56,753 bases of DNA from CBDDBU01 sp965226045 (lineage in GTDB: Bacteria > Pseudomonadota > Alphaproteobacteria > VGEJ01): contig CBDDBU010000008.1 in NCBI GenBank assembly GCA_965226045.1, positions 1-56,753 on the forward strand, read 5' to 3'. Positions within the stretch are counted from its first letter, which is position 1. Every line of letters starts with the position of its first letter. The notes beneath the pieces are model-generated. The model saw only the letters and a program-made list of their open reading frames with translations. It did no database searches and had not been told where the DNA came from. The translations under genes and the position numbers were made by a program. Shown here piece after piece: positions 7,389 through 15,627 of this stretch.

Positions 7389-8168
7389 TCAGCAGGTGGC
7401 GCAGCCGGTACGCGCTTCTTCGACAATGGCGGCGAACCGCTCCAGGCTGACCGCGCCTGGCACCATTTGGTCGCCGATGATGAAGGCAGGCGTACCGCCG
7501 ACGCCGAGTCGCTCCGCCAGACGGTAGTTGGCGTCCAGCGTGGCCGAGATATCCGCCGCGCCCATGCCCGCCTCAACCGCTGCGGGTTCGAAACCGAGCT
7601 CGGCCGCGACCGCGAACACCGCCGCCCGATCGAGCCTGCCGGCCACCTTCATCATCCCATTGTGAAGAGCGACGTATTTGTCGGGATCAACTTTGCGCGC
7701 CGATAGGGCGAACCGGCTGGCGTAGGTCGATTCGGGCCCGAGAATTGGGAATTCCTTGTAGACCAGCCGCAGATTGGCATCACTGTTCATGAGCGCGCGC
7801 ACAGTGGAGAAGACCCGCTTGCAGTAGCTGCACCGGTAGTCGAAGAACTCGACCACGGTCACGTCCCCATCGAGGTTGCCTGTGATGTGCGAGCCAGGAT
7901 CGTCGTAAAGCTCATCGTGGCTGGCGACGATGGAATCGTGCTGCCGCTGCTCTTTCTCCGCGACCCGACGGACCTCCGGTCTGGCCAGCGCCTCCTCGAT
8001 GAGTTCTGGATTCGCCAGCAGATAGTCCTTGACGACCTGCTCGATGGCCTCGACCTCGGCCGGATCCAACGCCGCCTCCGACCGCCCCTCGGAAGTGATG
8101 TAAAAGGCCGCCGCGATGATCGCCCCGCCGATCAGGGCCCACTTGAGTAGCCGCAGCGATCTGAACAT
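7389..8168 (-). CDS. DsbA-family thiol:disulfide oxidoreductase
   Basis: The 259-residue protein has an N-terminal hydrophobic anchor or signal (residues ~9-24, LKWALIGGAIIAAAF), a charged helical spacer (~35-90), then a thioredoxin fold with active site FFDYRCSYCKRV (Cys 113 and 116) and a cis-Pro loop GGTPAFIIG. It should act in the periplasm, forming or isomerising disulfides in exported proteins; the spacer resembles dimerising N-domains of DsbA/DsbC-like proteins in alphaproteobacteria. I chose Met at 8168 (MFRSLRLLKW) over the upstream Met at 8216 because it puts the hydrophobic segment near the N-terminus. The last four residues are CATC, a second CxxC at the extreme C-terminus, which is unusual. 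It lies downstream of the M48 protease on the same strand after a ~250-bp gap. Confidence 0.88.
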   Translation of the reverse strand: MFRSLRLLKWALIGGAIIAAAFYITSEGRSEAALDPAEVEAIEQVVKDYLLANPELIEEALARPEVRRVAEKEQRQHDSIVASHDELYDDPGSHITGNLDGDVTVVEFFDYRCSYCKRVFSTVRALMNSDANLRLVYKEFPILGPESTYASRFALSARKVDPDKYVALHNGMMKVAGRLDRAAVFAVAAELGFEPAAVEAGMGAADISATLDANYRLAERLGVGGTPAFIIGDQMVPGAVSLERFAAIVEEARTGCATC

Positions 8169-8418
8169 TTCCCGCGCCTCGCTAACTGGTCGGACGTATG
8201 ATGATGCGAACGCCAAGGGCCGGCAAGCCGCTATGGCGCTTCATTCACGCAGGTGTGAACGACGCTCGCCCCGGCCCCATGCATCGTCGAGCGTCGAGAC
8301 GGCGCCTCACTTCTCGCCATCATGAGTATTGGTTGTGCGCTTCAGACACCCTCGTCGTGAGGGTAGCCGCCAGGGTTGCGCCTCGTAGGATCGGATCGCG
8401 CGGTATTCAGCCGACCGC
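8169..8418. other. Intergenic gap between M48 protease and DsbA-like gene
   Basis: About 250 bp without a recognisable gene. It holds one small perfect inverted repeat (ACCCTC at 8348-8353 and GAGGGT at 8359-8364) without a following T run on either strand, so it is not a clear terminator. It probably contains the promoter of the DsbA-like gene; no strong promoter motif was seen. Confidence 0.4.
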
Positions 8419-9759
8419 CTAGCGCTCGCGCTTGGCCTCAGCATCGCGGGTGGCGTTAAGGATGTCCTGGCTTCGGAGCCAGGCGGGTGAGTCTCGCGGC
8501 AGCAGGTGCTCGGCCCGCTCGGCGCTGCGCCGGGCATCGCCGTGGCGGTCGAGCAAGAAATGCTCCTCCGCGCTTGCGAGCGATGCCATTCCGATGTCGT
8601 CCAACCGCCCGTAGCCGATCGCGAGCTGCCGCCAGATATTCGGGTTGGTCACCTCGAACCGGATCGCGTTCTCCAGGTGGGCGATGGCCTCGGCGGTCTG
8701 GGCGGCATCGCCGAGCGCGATCTGGAGGCGGGCGAGGCTGAGCAGCAAAAGCGGCGAGTTTGGCTGCAAGGTGACCGCGCGGCGGTACGCGGCGGTGGCG
8801 TCCGCCACCCGCTGGTTCTCCGTCAACATGTCGCCGCGCAGTTCGTGGAAATACGGATCGTTAGGAAACTCGGCGATCAGCCCGTCGATCTCGGCGAGCG
8901 CCTCGCTGAGCTTGGCGAGGCGGTGATAGGCGATGGCCCGCGCGTAGCGGGCGCCGACGCTGTCGTCGCTGTTCGGATAAAGGCGCAGCGCCCGCGCCGG
9001 TCGGAGGTAGCCCATGAGTTTGGCCTTCATCCGCTTATGGGCGATCAAGAACTCCGGGGAATCGCCAACATCCGAGTACGGCGAGCGCTCGAGATGACGC
9101 TGTACGGCCGCGATGCGCTCTCTGGTCATCGGGTGCGAACGGACGTAGGGGTCCTGGGATTCGGGCAATAGCGCTTCTTGATCGCCAAGAATATCGAGGA
9201 AGTCCGCCAAGCCGCGGGCCGATTGTCGGGTCGCTTCGAGCAGCCTGAGCGCGGCCTGGTCCGCGGCCGATTCCTGAGTTCGGCTGTACTTCAATAGTCC
9301 GCGCAGCCCGACCTGCTGTCCGCCCACGATGAGGGCGGTGCCAACGTCGCCCTGGCCCGCGACGATGGCCGCCGCGCCGAGCAGCATGGTGATAATCGAC
9401 TGACTGCTGGCGGCGCGTAGCGCCTCCTGGGTGCGGGCGAGATGGCCGCCCATGATGTGGCCGGTCTCGTGGGCGATTACGCCGATGATTTGCGCCGGCG
9501 CCGTGCTGGCTTGCAACAGGCCGGTGAAGACGAAGATCTGTTGCCCACCGGAGACAAACGCGTTCAGGTCGGGGCTGTTGACGATGTGTACTTTCACGAC
9601 GCTGGCGTCGAGTCCGGCGGCGGCGAACAGTGGCGTGGTATAGGCCCGAATGGTATCTTCGATTTCCGCGTCCCGGATCAACGAACTCTTACGGGCCGCC
9701 GCTGGCGTGACGAGGACGCAGACGACGATAAGGGCGATCACGGCGCCTGCGCGAAGCAT
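8419..9759 (-). CDS. Periplasmic M48 metalloprotease with TPR repeats (BepA-like)
   Basis: The 446-residue protein begins with a signal peptide (residues 1-22, ending PAAAR), followed by an M48 peptidase domain with the zinc motif AHETGH (about 97-101) and the third ligand Glu near residue 163 (RTQESAADQAAL). From about residue 260 the C-terminal half is helical TPR repeats (ARAIAYHRLAKLSEALAEID, then ELRGDMLTENQRVADA and similar). This is the architecture of BepA/YfgC, which assists outer-membrane protein assembly and degrades stalled substrates in the periplasm. It faces the gamma-glutamyltransferase-like gene divergently with a 59-bp gap, and the DsbA-like gene follows downstream, giving a small group of periplasmic quality-control genes. 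Confidence 0.9.
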   Translation of the reverse strand: MLRAGAVIALIVVCVLVTPAAARKSSLIRDAEIEDTIRAYTTPLFAAAGLDASVVKVHIVNSPDLNAFVSGGQQIFVFTGLLQASTAPAQIIGVIAHETGHIMGGHLARTQEALRAASSQSIITMLLGAAAIVAGQGDVGTALIVGGQQVGLRGLLKYSRTQESAADQAALRLLEATRQSARGLADFLDILGDQEALLPESQDPYVRSHPMTRERIAAVQRHLERSPYSDVGDSPEFLIAHKRMKAKLMGYLRPARALRLYPNSDDSVGARYARAIAYHRLAKLSEALAEIDGLIAEFPNDPYFHELRGDMLTENQRVADATAAYRRAVTLQPNSPLLLLSLARLQIALGDAAQTAEAIAHLENAIRFEVTNPNIWRQLAIGYGRLDDIGMASLASAEEHFLLDRHGDARRSAERAEHLLPRDSPAWLRSQDILNATRDAEAKRER

Positions 9760-9806
9760 GGGGCCAACTCGGGACGGGGCTGTTGAAGGAGCGTCGCTTG
9801 CAACCT

Positions 9807-9811
9807 AGGAG
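9807..9811 (+). promoter_or_regulatory. Ribosome binding site deciding the start at 9819
   Basis: AGGAG at 9807-9811 stands 7 bases before GTG 9819. It favours this start over the TTG at 9783 and places the lipoprotein signal at the very N-terminus. Confidence 0.7.
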
Positions 9812-9818
9812 CCGGCTT

Positions 9819-11390
9819 GTGGCCCGTCAACGCCGCGCCCCGTGGCTGGGCTTGGCGCTCTTGCTGGGGGCCTGCCACGCGCCTCCGCTGCCGGTTGGCG
9901 AGCTCGGCCTGGTCGCGGGGTTCGCCGGCGGCGTGGTCGCTGACGAGCCGGTGGCGACGTTAGCTGCCCAGAGCACGCTGCGGAACGGCGGCACGGCGGT
10001 GGACGCGGCGGTGGTGCTCTATTTTGCACTGGCGGTGACGTACCCGATGGGTGCGAGCCTGGGTGGCGGTGGTGTCTGCATTGTCCACGATTTCCTGACC
10101 GGCGTGGTCGATACGATCGAGTTCTTGCCGCGCCGCGCGGAGGCTGGCGGGCCCATCGCGGTGCCGGGATCGGTACGGGGCATGGCCGCGCTTCACGCCC
10201 GCTACGGCCGTCTGCCCTGGGAACTCCTGCTCGATCCCGCCGTGGGTTTGGCGCGCGATGGCTTTCCCGTATCACGCGCGCTGGTGCAGGCGTTGGCGGC
10301 CGTCGCGCCCGAGGACTGGGCCGATGCAACGCTGCGCGCCCGGTTCACGGATCGTGACGGCAATCCGCTGAGGGAAGGGAACAAACTTACCCAGATCGAG
10401 CTCGGCGCGATCATCAGCCAGATCGCGCACCGTGGCGCGGGCGATTTCTACGTCGGTATCACCGCCCAGAGGGTGCGCGACGACATTGTCGAGGCCGGCG
10501 GCCGGGTTAGCTCCGAAGACCTCCGCGCCTATCGCCCGCAGTGGCGGGACGCCGCGAGCCTCCGCCTGGGCGACCTGGTTTTCCACACCGTCCCGTCCCC
10601 GCCGATCGGCGGGGTGCTCACCGCCCAAATGTGGGCGATGTTCGTCGACGATGAGCGTTTCCGGTCAACCAATGCGGAGGAGCGGCCCCACCTGACGGCC
10701 GAGATTTCAGCCCGCGCGTTCGCCGACCTCGCGGCGCCGATGGACGTCAACAAGCCGTCGGTATTTCGGGCCCACGCCCTTATGAACGACTACGACCCCG
10801 ACCGGCATCGACCCCCGGCGAGCGCCGGCCAACCGCCACCGGCGGCGGGGACGGCCGCCCCGCACACCGCCAGCTTCGTGGTCGCCGACCGCGCCGGTTC
10901 GGTCGTCGGGTGCTCGCTGACGACCAACGGGCCGTTCGCGGCGGCGCGAATGACGCCCTTAACCGGCTTGGTTCTGGCCCCACCGGTTGACCGGACCGGG
11001 GCGTCGGATTACTTCGGCCCGCTTGTAGTTGTCGGTGCCGAGCGCGGCGATGTGCGCTACGCGGCGGCGGCCGGTGGCGGCCCTTCGGCGCCGCCTGCGA
11101 TGGCGCAAACGGGGCAGTTCGCGATGTACGAGAAGGTGTCGCTGGCCGCCGCCTTGGCCGCGCCGCGGCTGTTGCACCCCGGCGCACCGGATCTGGTTCT
11201 CCACGAGGCCGATCTGGGCCAAGCCGCCATCCGGGCGCTGACGCGGCGCGGCCATCAGGTTGGTACGAGTGAGCCCCTCGGCCGGGTCAACGCGATCCAC
11301 TGTCCCGGCGGCCTCGCTCGCGAGTCCGAAAGCTGCGCCTTCCGTGCCGATCCCAGAGGCCATGGCCTCGGCGTCGGCGGACTCCAGTAG
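9819..11390 (+). CDS. Gamma-glutamyltransferase-family lipoprotein
   Basis: A 523-residue Ntn-hydrolase-type protein of the gamma-glutamyltransferase family, which cleaves or transfers gamma-glutamyl groups of glutathione in the periplasm. It starts with a lipoprotein signal (PWLGLALLLGACHAPP; lipobox Cys about residue 19). Family landmarks are STLRNGGTAVDAAVVLYFAL, YPMGASLGGGG, VPGSVRGMAALHARYG, LLLDPAVGLARDGFPVS, and a C-terminal half with GCSLTTNGPFAA. The usual processing/catalytic Thr-Thr-His is replaced by His-Thr-Ala (AAPHTASFVVAD, about residues 349-351), so autoprocessing by the adjacent Thr is uncertain. The N- and C-halves are otherwise complete. It could be a divergent active transferase or a non-processing homologue. 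Confidence 0.8.
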   Translation: MARQRRAPWLGLALLLGACHAPPLPVGELGLVAGFAGGVVADEPVATLAAQSTLRNGGTAVDAAVVLYFALAVTYPMGASLGGGGVCIVHDFLTGVVDTIEFLPRRAEAGGPIAVPGSVRGMAALHARYGRLPWELLLDPAVGLARDGFPVSRALVQALAAVAPEDWADATLRARFTDRDGNPLREGNKLTQIELGAIISQIAHRGAGDFYVGITAQRVRDDIVEAGGRVSSEDLRAYRPQWRDAASLRLGDLVFHTVPSPPIGGVLTAQMWAMFVDDERFRSTNAEERPHLTAEISARAFADLAAPMDVNKPSVFRAHALMNDYDPDRHRPPASAGQPPPAAGTAAPHTASFVVADRAGSVVGCSLTTNGPFAAARMTPLTGLVLAPPVDRTGASDYFGPLVVVGAERGDVRYAAAAGGGPSAPPAMAQTGQFAMYEKVSLAAALAAPRLLHPGAPDLVLHEADLGQAAIRALTRRGHQVGTSEPLGRVNAIHCPGGLARESESCAFRADPRGHGLGVGGLQ

Positions 11391-11413
11391 GCGTTCTGCC
11401 GTAGGCGCCCGGC

Positions 11414-12556
11414 ATGAAGATCTCGACGCGAGGCGCGGTGGCGCCCTTTCATGCCTTGGAGGCCCTAAAAGCCGCCAACGCGGCGGCGGCGAGCGGCCGC
11501 GGCGTGCTGCATATGGAAGTGGGCGAGCCGATGACGGGGGCGCCGGCCGCGGTCCGTAGAGCGGCCGCCCGCGCGCTCGACGAGACGCACCTCGGCTATA
11601 CCGAGGCGTTGGGCCTGCTGGCGCTTCGAGAACGGATCGCGGTTTTCTACCGCGAGCGGTACGATATCGAGGTCGCGGCGGAGCGGGTGGTCGTGACGAC
11701 CGGGTCCTCGGGCGCTTTCTTGCTCTCGTTTTTGGCTGCTTTCGATGCGGGCGATCGGGTGGTCCTCGCCGCGCCGACCTATCCGGCCTATCGCAACATT
11801 CTCACCGCCCTCGATATCGAGCCGGTGATCGTGCCGACCGGTCGCGAATCGCGCTATCAGCTGTCGCCCGCGCATCTCGACAGCATCGAGGGTCGGATCG
11901 ACGGCCTCCTGGTGGCCAGCCCCGCCAATCCTACGGGCAGCATGCTTGGCCGCGAGGCGTTAAAGGGCCTCATCGCCTATTGCGCCGACCGTCGCGTGCG
12001 CTTCATCTCCGACGAGATCTACCACGGCATCACGTACGGACAGAAAGCCGAGACGGCGCTGGCCTTCGCCGATGACGCCATCATCATCAACAGCTTTTCC
12101 AAATACTTCTGCATGACCGGCTGGCGGCTCGGCTGGATGATCGTGCCGCAAGACCTCGTTCGTTCAGCCGAGCGACTGGCGCAGAATCTCTTTATCTCGC
12201 CGCCCGCGCTGTCGCAGCATGCCGCGCTTCACGCCTTCGACAGCGGCGCGGAATTGGACGAAAACGTGGCCCGCTACGCCCGCAATCGCGCCCATTTGTT
12301 GTGCGAGCTGCCGGCCGCCGGATTCACTCGACTGGCGCCGGCCGACGGCGCGTTTTACCTGTTCGCCGATGTTAGCCATCTCACCAACGACAGCGACGAA
12401 TTCTGTCGTCGCATGCTGGAGCAGACAGGCGTGGCGACCGCGCCGGGCATCGACTTCGACTCAGAAACCGGACACCGCTTCCTGCGCTTTAGTTTCGCCG
12501 GCCATACCGAAGACGTGGTCGAGGCTGCGACGCGACTGCGCGGGTGGCTCGCCTAA
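11414..12556 (+). CDS. Pyridoxal-phosphate aminotransferase, class I/II
   Basis: The 380-residue protein is a fold-type I aminotransferase. The N-terminal region has LHMEVGEPMTGAP, then YTEALGLLALRERIA and VTTGSSGAFLLSF. SPANPTGSM carries the conserved Asn; the cofactor Asp is in FISDEIYHGITYG (about residue 200), and the PLP-binding lysine in NSFSKYFCMTGWRLGW (about 230). It most resembles aspartate- or aromatic-type enzymes of cytosolic amino acid metabolism, but the substrate cannot be fixed from these motifs. It follows the gamma-glutamyltransferase gene by 23 bp on the same strand and probably shares its transcript. It is an intact transaminase and so could in principle act on tyrosine, though nothing in the sequence shows that. 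Confidence 0.9.
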   Translation: MKISTRGAVAPFHALEALKAANAAAASGRGVLHMEVGEPMTGAPAAVRRAAARALDETHLGYTEALGLLALRERIAVFYRERYDIEVAAERVVVTTGSSGAFLLSFLAAFDAGDRVVLAAPTYPAYRNILTALDIEPVIVPTGRESRYQLSPAHLDSIEGRIDGLLVASPANPTGSMLGREALKGLIAYCADRRVRFISDEIYHGITYGQKAETALAFADDAIIINSFSKYFCMTGWRLGWMIVPQDLVRSAERLAQNLFISPPALSQHAALHAFDSGAELDENVARYARNRAHLLCELPAAGFTRLAPADGAFYLFADVSHLTNDSDEFCRRMLEQTGVATAPGIDFDSETGHRFLRFSFAGHTEDVVEAATRLRGWLA

Positions 12557-12577
12557 CCGTCGCTCCGCAGCCTCGGG

Positions 12578-15259
12578 CTATTCGGCCGAGCGCCGCCACC
12601 AGCCAAGGCGGCGGGACTTCTTCGCTGTTGGAAGTGGGTCTTCTGGCGCCATCGGCGATGTCGGGTCGCCGTCATCCGCCTCGCCGCCGCTGACGTCGCT
12701 TGACGTGGGGCTGACCGCCCCAGGCGATGGCTCTCGATCTTCCTCGTCGGTGATGCCAGTGTCGCCCATCAACGAGGGGGTATCCTCGACGATCGTGGGG
12801 CGCGCCGTCGTGGCCGGGGGCCATGCCGGTACGGTGATGGGGCTCGGCGTGCCGACCACCGGCGCCTCGAGCTCGGCCGGCTCGATCATCGCCGGCGCAT
12901 CCTCCGGATGCGTGGCGGCTTGGGTATCGATGGCGGCCTGGGTATCGATGGCGGCCTGGGTATCGGTGGCAGCATGGGTATCGGTGGCAGCATGGGTATC
13001 GGTGGCGGTCTGAACGATGACGTCGTCCGCCGCGCCCTCGCCGGCCTTGCTCCCCGCAGTGGTGTCGGCGGCGGTGCCGACCTCTGTGGCTGACTTGCGA
13101 CGCCTCGGCCGGCGGCGGCGGCGCGGCTTGCGCTCCGTGCTCTCACCAGAGTCGGCCTCCGCCGCAGGCTGGCCCTCTGTGCCGGACTGGCCGTTCGTGG
13201 CTCGGACCTCGATGGGGGGCGTTTCGTCGGCCTCCATCGCATCTGCTTGCCCCGTCGGCGCCGCGCCGTTGCCATCCGCTGCGGCCTCGGTTGTCGGCTG
13301 ATCGTCTGACTCCGTCCGCGCGCGCCCACGGCCACCGCGCTTGCCGCGCCGCCGCCGTTTTTTGGGCTGTTGGTCCTCGTCGGCGGTGGCCGCGGTCTTC
13401 TCCGCGACCGGCGCCTTGACCTCGACTTGGGTCTGGATCGGGGTCTCGATGTCGGGCGCGGCCTCCTCCTCGTCACGCCGTCGTGCGACCCGTTCGAGCC
13501 GGTAGGCCGGCGCGATCAGGGAATCGTCTGCGTTTATGACAACGCGGACTCGATAATTGGCTTCGATCGCACCAAGCGCTCTACGCTTCTCGTTCAGGAG
13601 ATAGACGGCGGGCGCCGTCGCGACCTCCAGTCGTATCTCGCTGCTGCGCCCTTGAGTGGCCTCATCCTCGATCAGCCGGAGCATGTGGAGCGCCGTCGAT
13701 GCCGTCGAACGCACCACGCCGGCGCCGCCGCAATGAGCGCACGGAATGGTGCTTGTCTCCAGGAAGCTTGGACGCAAGCGCTGGCGCGACATCTCCAACA
13801 GGCCGAAAGCACTGATGCGCCCGACCTGAATACGCGCCCGGTCGCTCTTCAGCAGGTCCTTGAGCCGTCGCTCCACGGCGCGGACATGTCGACCCACATC
13901 CATGTCGATGAAATCGATCACGATCAGGCCCGCGAGATCGCGCAGCCGCAGTTGACGCGCGACTTCCTCGGCCGCTTCCAGATTGGTCTTGAGCGCGGTT
14001 TCCTCGATATTGCGCTCGCGCGTCGCTCGACCCGAGTTCACGTCGACCGCGACCAGCGCCTCAGTAGGACTGATCACGATAGAGGCGCCCGAAGGCAGGT
14101 GTACGACCGGGCTGTGCATCAAGTCCAGTTGCTGCTCGACCTTGTAACGTTGAAACAGCGGGATCTTGTCGTCATAGCGCTGCACATTCTTGGCGTGGCT
14201 GGGCATGAGCTGGCGCATGAACGTCTTGGCGGTTTTGTAGCCCTCCTCGCCCTCGACCAACACCTCGGTGATGTCGCGCGAATAGAGATCGCGGATCGAC
14301 CGCTTGATCAGACTGGCCTCCTCATACACCAGCTCCGGCGCGGTCGATTCCATGGTCCGCTCGCGAACCGCGTCCCATAGCCTCAGGAGGTAATCGAAGT
14401 CACGCTTGATCTCGGTCTTGCTGCGACTGAGGCCCGCCGTGCGTACGATCAGGCTCATCCCTTCGGGGATCTCCAGACCCTCGACGATCGACTTCAGCCG
14501 GCTGCGATCGGAGCCGCTGACGATGCGGCGGCTGATGCCGCCGCCGCGCCACGTATTGGGCATCAGGACGCAATAGCGTCCCGCGAGCGACAAATACGTC
14601 GTCAGCGCCGCGCCCTTGTTGCCGCGCTCTTCCTTGACGACTTGGACCAGAATGACTTGGCGCCGCTTGATGACTTCCTGGATCTTGTAGCGCCGCCGCT
14701 GCCGGCGTTTTCGCGCCAGCGCCGCGTCCTCGTAGTCGTCGCCGCCGATGTCCTCGACGGTATCATCGACCTCAACCTCGTCGGCCGCCGCCGATACTGT
14801 TGGCGGCGGCGCTCCTGGGTCGGGATTGGCCGCCCCGCGCCCATCGCCATCGGACGCGGCACCCGGCGCATCGTCGGAAGCGGGCTCCGCCTCGTCCGAT
14901 CCGCCATCCGCATCGGACGCGGCACCCGGCGCATCGTCGGAAGCGGGCTCCGCCTCGTCCGATCCGCCATCCGCGCGCGCTTCGTCCTCGATAAGCGCCT
15001 GTCGATCCTCGATCGGGATCTGATAGTAGTCGGGATGGATCTCGCTGAAGGCCAGAAAACCGTGGCGATTGCCACCGTATTCCACGAATGCCGCCTGGAG
15101 CGACGGCTCCACGCGGGCCACCTTGGCGAGATAAATGTTGCCCTTGAGCTGTTGTCGGGTCGCGGCCTCAAAGTCAAAATCTCCGACCCGATCACCATCG
15201 ATAACGGCCACCCTGGTCTCTTCGGGGTGGGCCGCGTCGATAAGCATGCGCGCTGCCAT
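12578..15259 (-). CDS. rne: Ribonuclease E/G with acidic S1 insert and repeat-rich tail
   Basis: This 893-residue endoribonuclease is the scaffold of mRNA decay and rRNA processing. The N-terminal S1 region (GDFDFEAATRQQLKGNIYLA, FVEYGGNRHGFLAF) is interrupted by a long acidic insert made partly of two identical 21-residue repeats. The catalytic region has VAVDVNSGRATRERNIEET, LRDLAGLIVIDFIDMD with the metal-binding acidic residues, and the zinc-link CAHCGG. The C-terminal third alternates basic, RNA-binding runs (KKRRRRGKRGGRGRAR, RKPRRRRRPRRRKS) with acidic, Ala/Thr-rich disordered segments and five copies of a 6-residue repeat. AGGA lies 8-11 bases ahead of ATG 15259. RNase E often controls its own leader; the 367-bp upstream gap contains a strong hairpin that could matter. 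Confidence 0.95.
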   Translation of the reverse strand: MAARMLIDAAHPEETRVAVIDGDRVGDFDFEAATRQQLKGNIYLAKVARVEPSLQAAFVEYGGNRHGFLAFSEIHPDYYQIPIEDRQALIEDEARADGGSDEAEPASDDAPGAASDADGGSDEAEPASDDAPGAASDGDGRGAANPDPGAPPPTVSAAADEVEVDDTVEDIGGDDYEDAALARKRRQRRRYKIQEVIKRRQVILVQVVKEERGNKGAALTTYLSLAGRYCVLMPNTWRGGGISRRIVSGSDRSRLKSIVEGLEIPEGMSLIVRTAGLSRSKTEIKRDFDYLLRLWDAVRERTMESTAPELVYEEASLIKRSIRDLYSRDITEVLVEGEEGYKTAKTFMRQLMPSHAKNVQRYDDKIPLFQRYKVEQQLDLMHSPVVHLPSGASIVISPTEALVAVDVNSGRATRERNIEETALKTNLEAAEEVARQLRLRDLAGLIVIDFIDMDVGRHVRAVERRLKDLLKSDRARIQVGRISAFGLLEMSRQRLRPSFLETSTIPCAHCGGAGVVRSTASTALHMLRLIEDEATQGRSSEIRLEVATAPAVYLLNEKRRALGAIEANYRVRVVINADDSLIAPAYRLERVARRRDEEEAAPDIETPIQTQVEVKAPVAEKTAATADEDQQPKKRRRRGKRGGRGRARTESDDQPTTEAAADGNGAAPTGQADAMEADETPPIEVRATNGQSGTEGQPAAEADSGESTERKPRRRRRPRRRKSATEVGTAADTTAGSKAGEGAADDVIVQTATDTHAATDTHAATDTQAAIDTQAAIDTQAATHPEDAPAMIEPAELEAPVVGTPSPITVPAWPPATTARPTIVEDTPSLMGDTGITDEEDREPSPGAVSPTSSDVSGGEADDGDPTSPMAPEDPLPTAKKSRRLGWWRRSAE
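12921..13010. repeat. Five 18-bp tandem repeats in the rne C-terminal region
   Basis: Five near-identical 18-bp units (TGGGTATCGATGGCGGCC, with GTGGCAGCA-type variants) run head to tail on the plus strand. On the coding strand they encode repeated six-residue units of the form TDTHAA / IDTQAA. They keep frame and lie in the disordered tail of RNase E, so copy number may vary harmlessly. Confidence 0.9.
14849..14974. repeat. Two identical 63-bp tandem repeats in the rne S1 insert
   Basis: Two copies of a 63-bp unit (14849-14911 and 14912-14974) are identical base for base. Each encodes 21 residues on the minus strand (ADGGSDEAEPASDDAPGAAS plus D). The perfect identity implies a very recent duplication or continuing homogenisation. 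Confidence 0.93.
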
Positions 15260-15527
15260 TGCAATATCCTGAGACGCGCGAGGCGCTCGGCGAACATCGA
15301 GCGTCGCTCGTCGTTGTTTCGGCGAGTCCGGCGGCGCCAGCGCCGATTCAGGTATTGATCCAGAACGGCGGCAGCCTTACCCGCACTTGGGGGCCGGCCT
15401 CGCATTTCAAATTTCCCCGCTGGCCACGAACACTACCCCTGACCACACGGCTAACCATGATCTCGGTCCGGGGTGCCGCCCGTATAGCTGCGGACCATTC
15501 GCGCCATAACCATAGGCCGTGATGACC

Positions 15528-15551
15528 CCCGCGACAATATTTTTGTGCGGG
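15528..15551. promoter_or_regulatory. Hairpin in the rne-amiC divergent intergenic region
   Basis: CCCGC at 15528-15532 pairs with GCGGG at 15547-15551, and inside it ACAA (15534-15537) pairs with TTGT (15543-15546), with one bulged G. It lies in the 368-bp gap between divergent rne (start 15259) and amiC (start 15628). No T run follows on either strand, so it is not an obvious terminator; it could be part of the rne leader or an operator. I see no gene or tRNA in the rest of this gap and no strong promoter consensus. Confidence 0.45.
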
Positions 15552-15627
15552 ACTCGTCCTCTTTGCGGCTGTCACATAGACCACAAATGCGTAACATGTG
15601 GTGGCGCGCAGCAGGGGAGAGCACAAC

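Noticed and set aside
8348..8364. Terminator after the M48 protease
   Set aside because: The 6-bp stem lacks a T run on either strand and lies 55-70 bp past the stop; left as a note in the gap entry.
12908..13093. Glycine-rich repeat ORF, or a CRISPR-like array of 18-bp repeats
   Set aside because: The repeats are contiguous without spacers and in frame with rne on the other strand; the glycine-rich frame is their antisense.
13370..14380. 336-codon plus-strand ORF
   Set aside because: It is entirely antisense to the conserved catalytic region of rne and resembles no protein.
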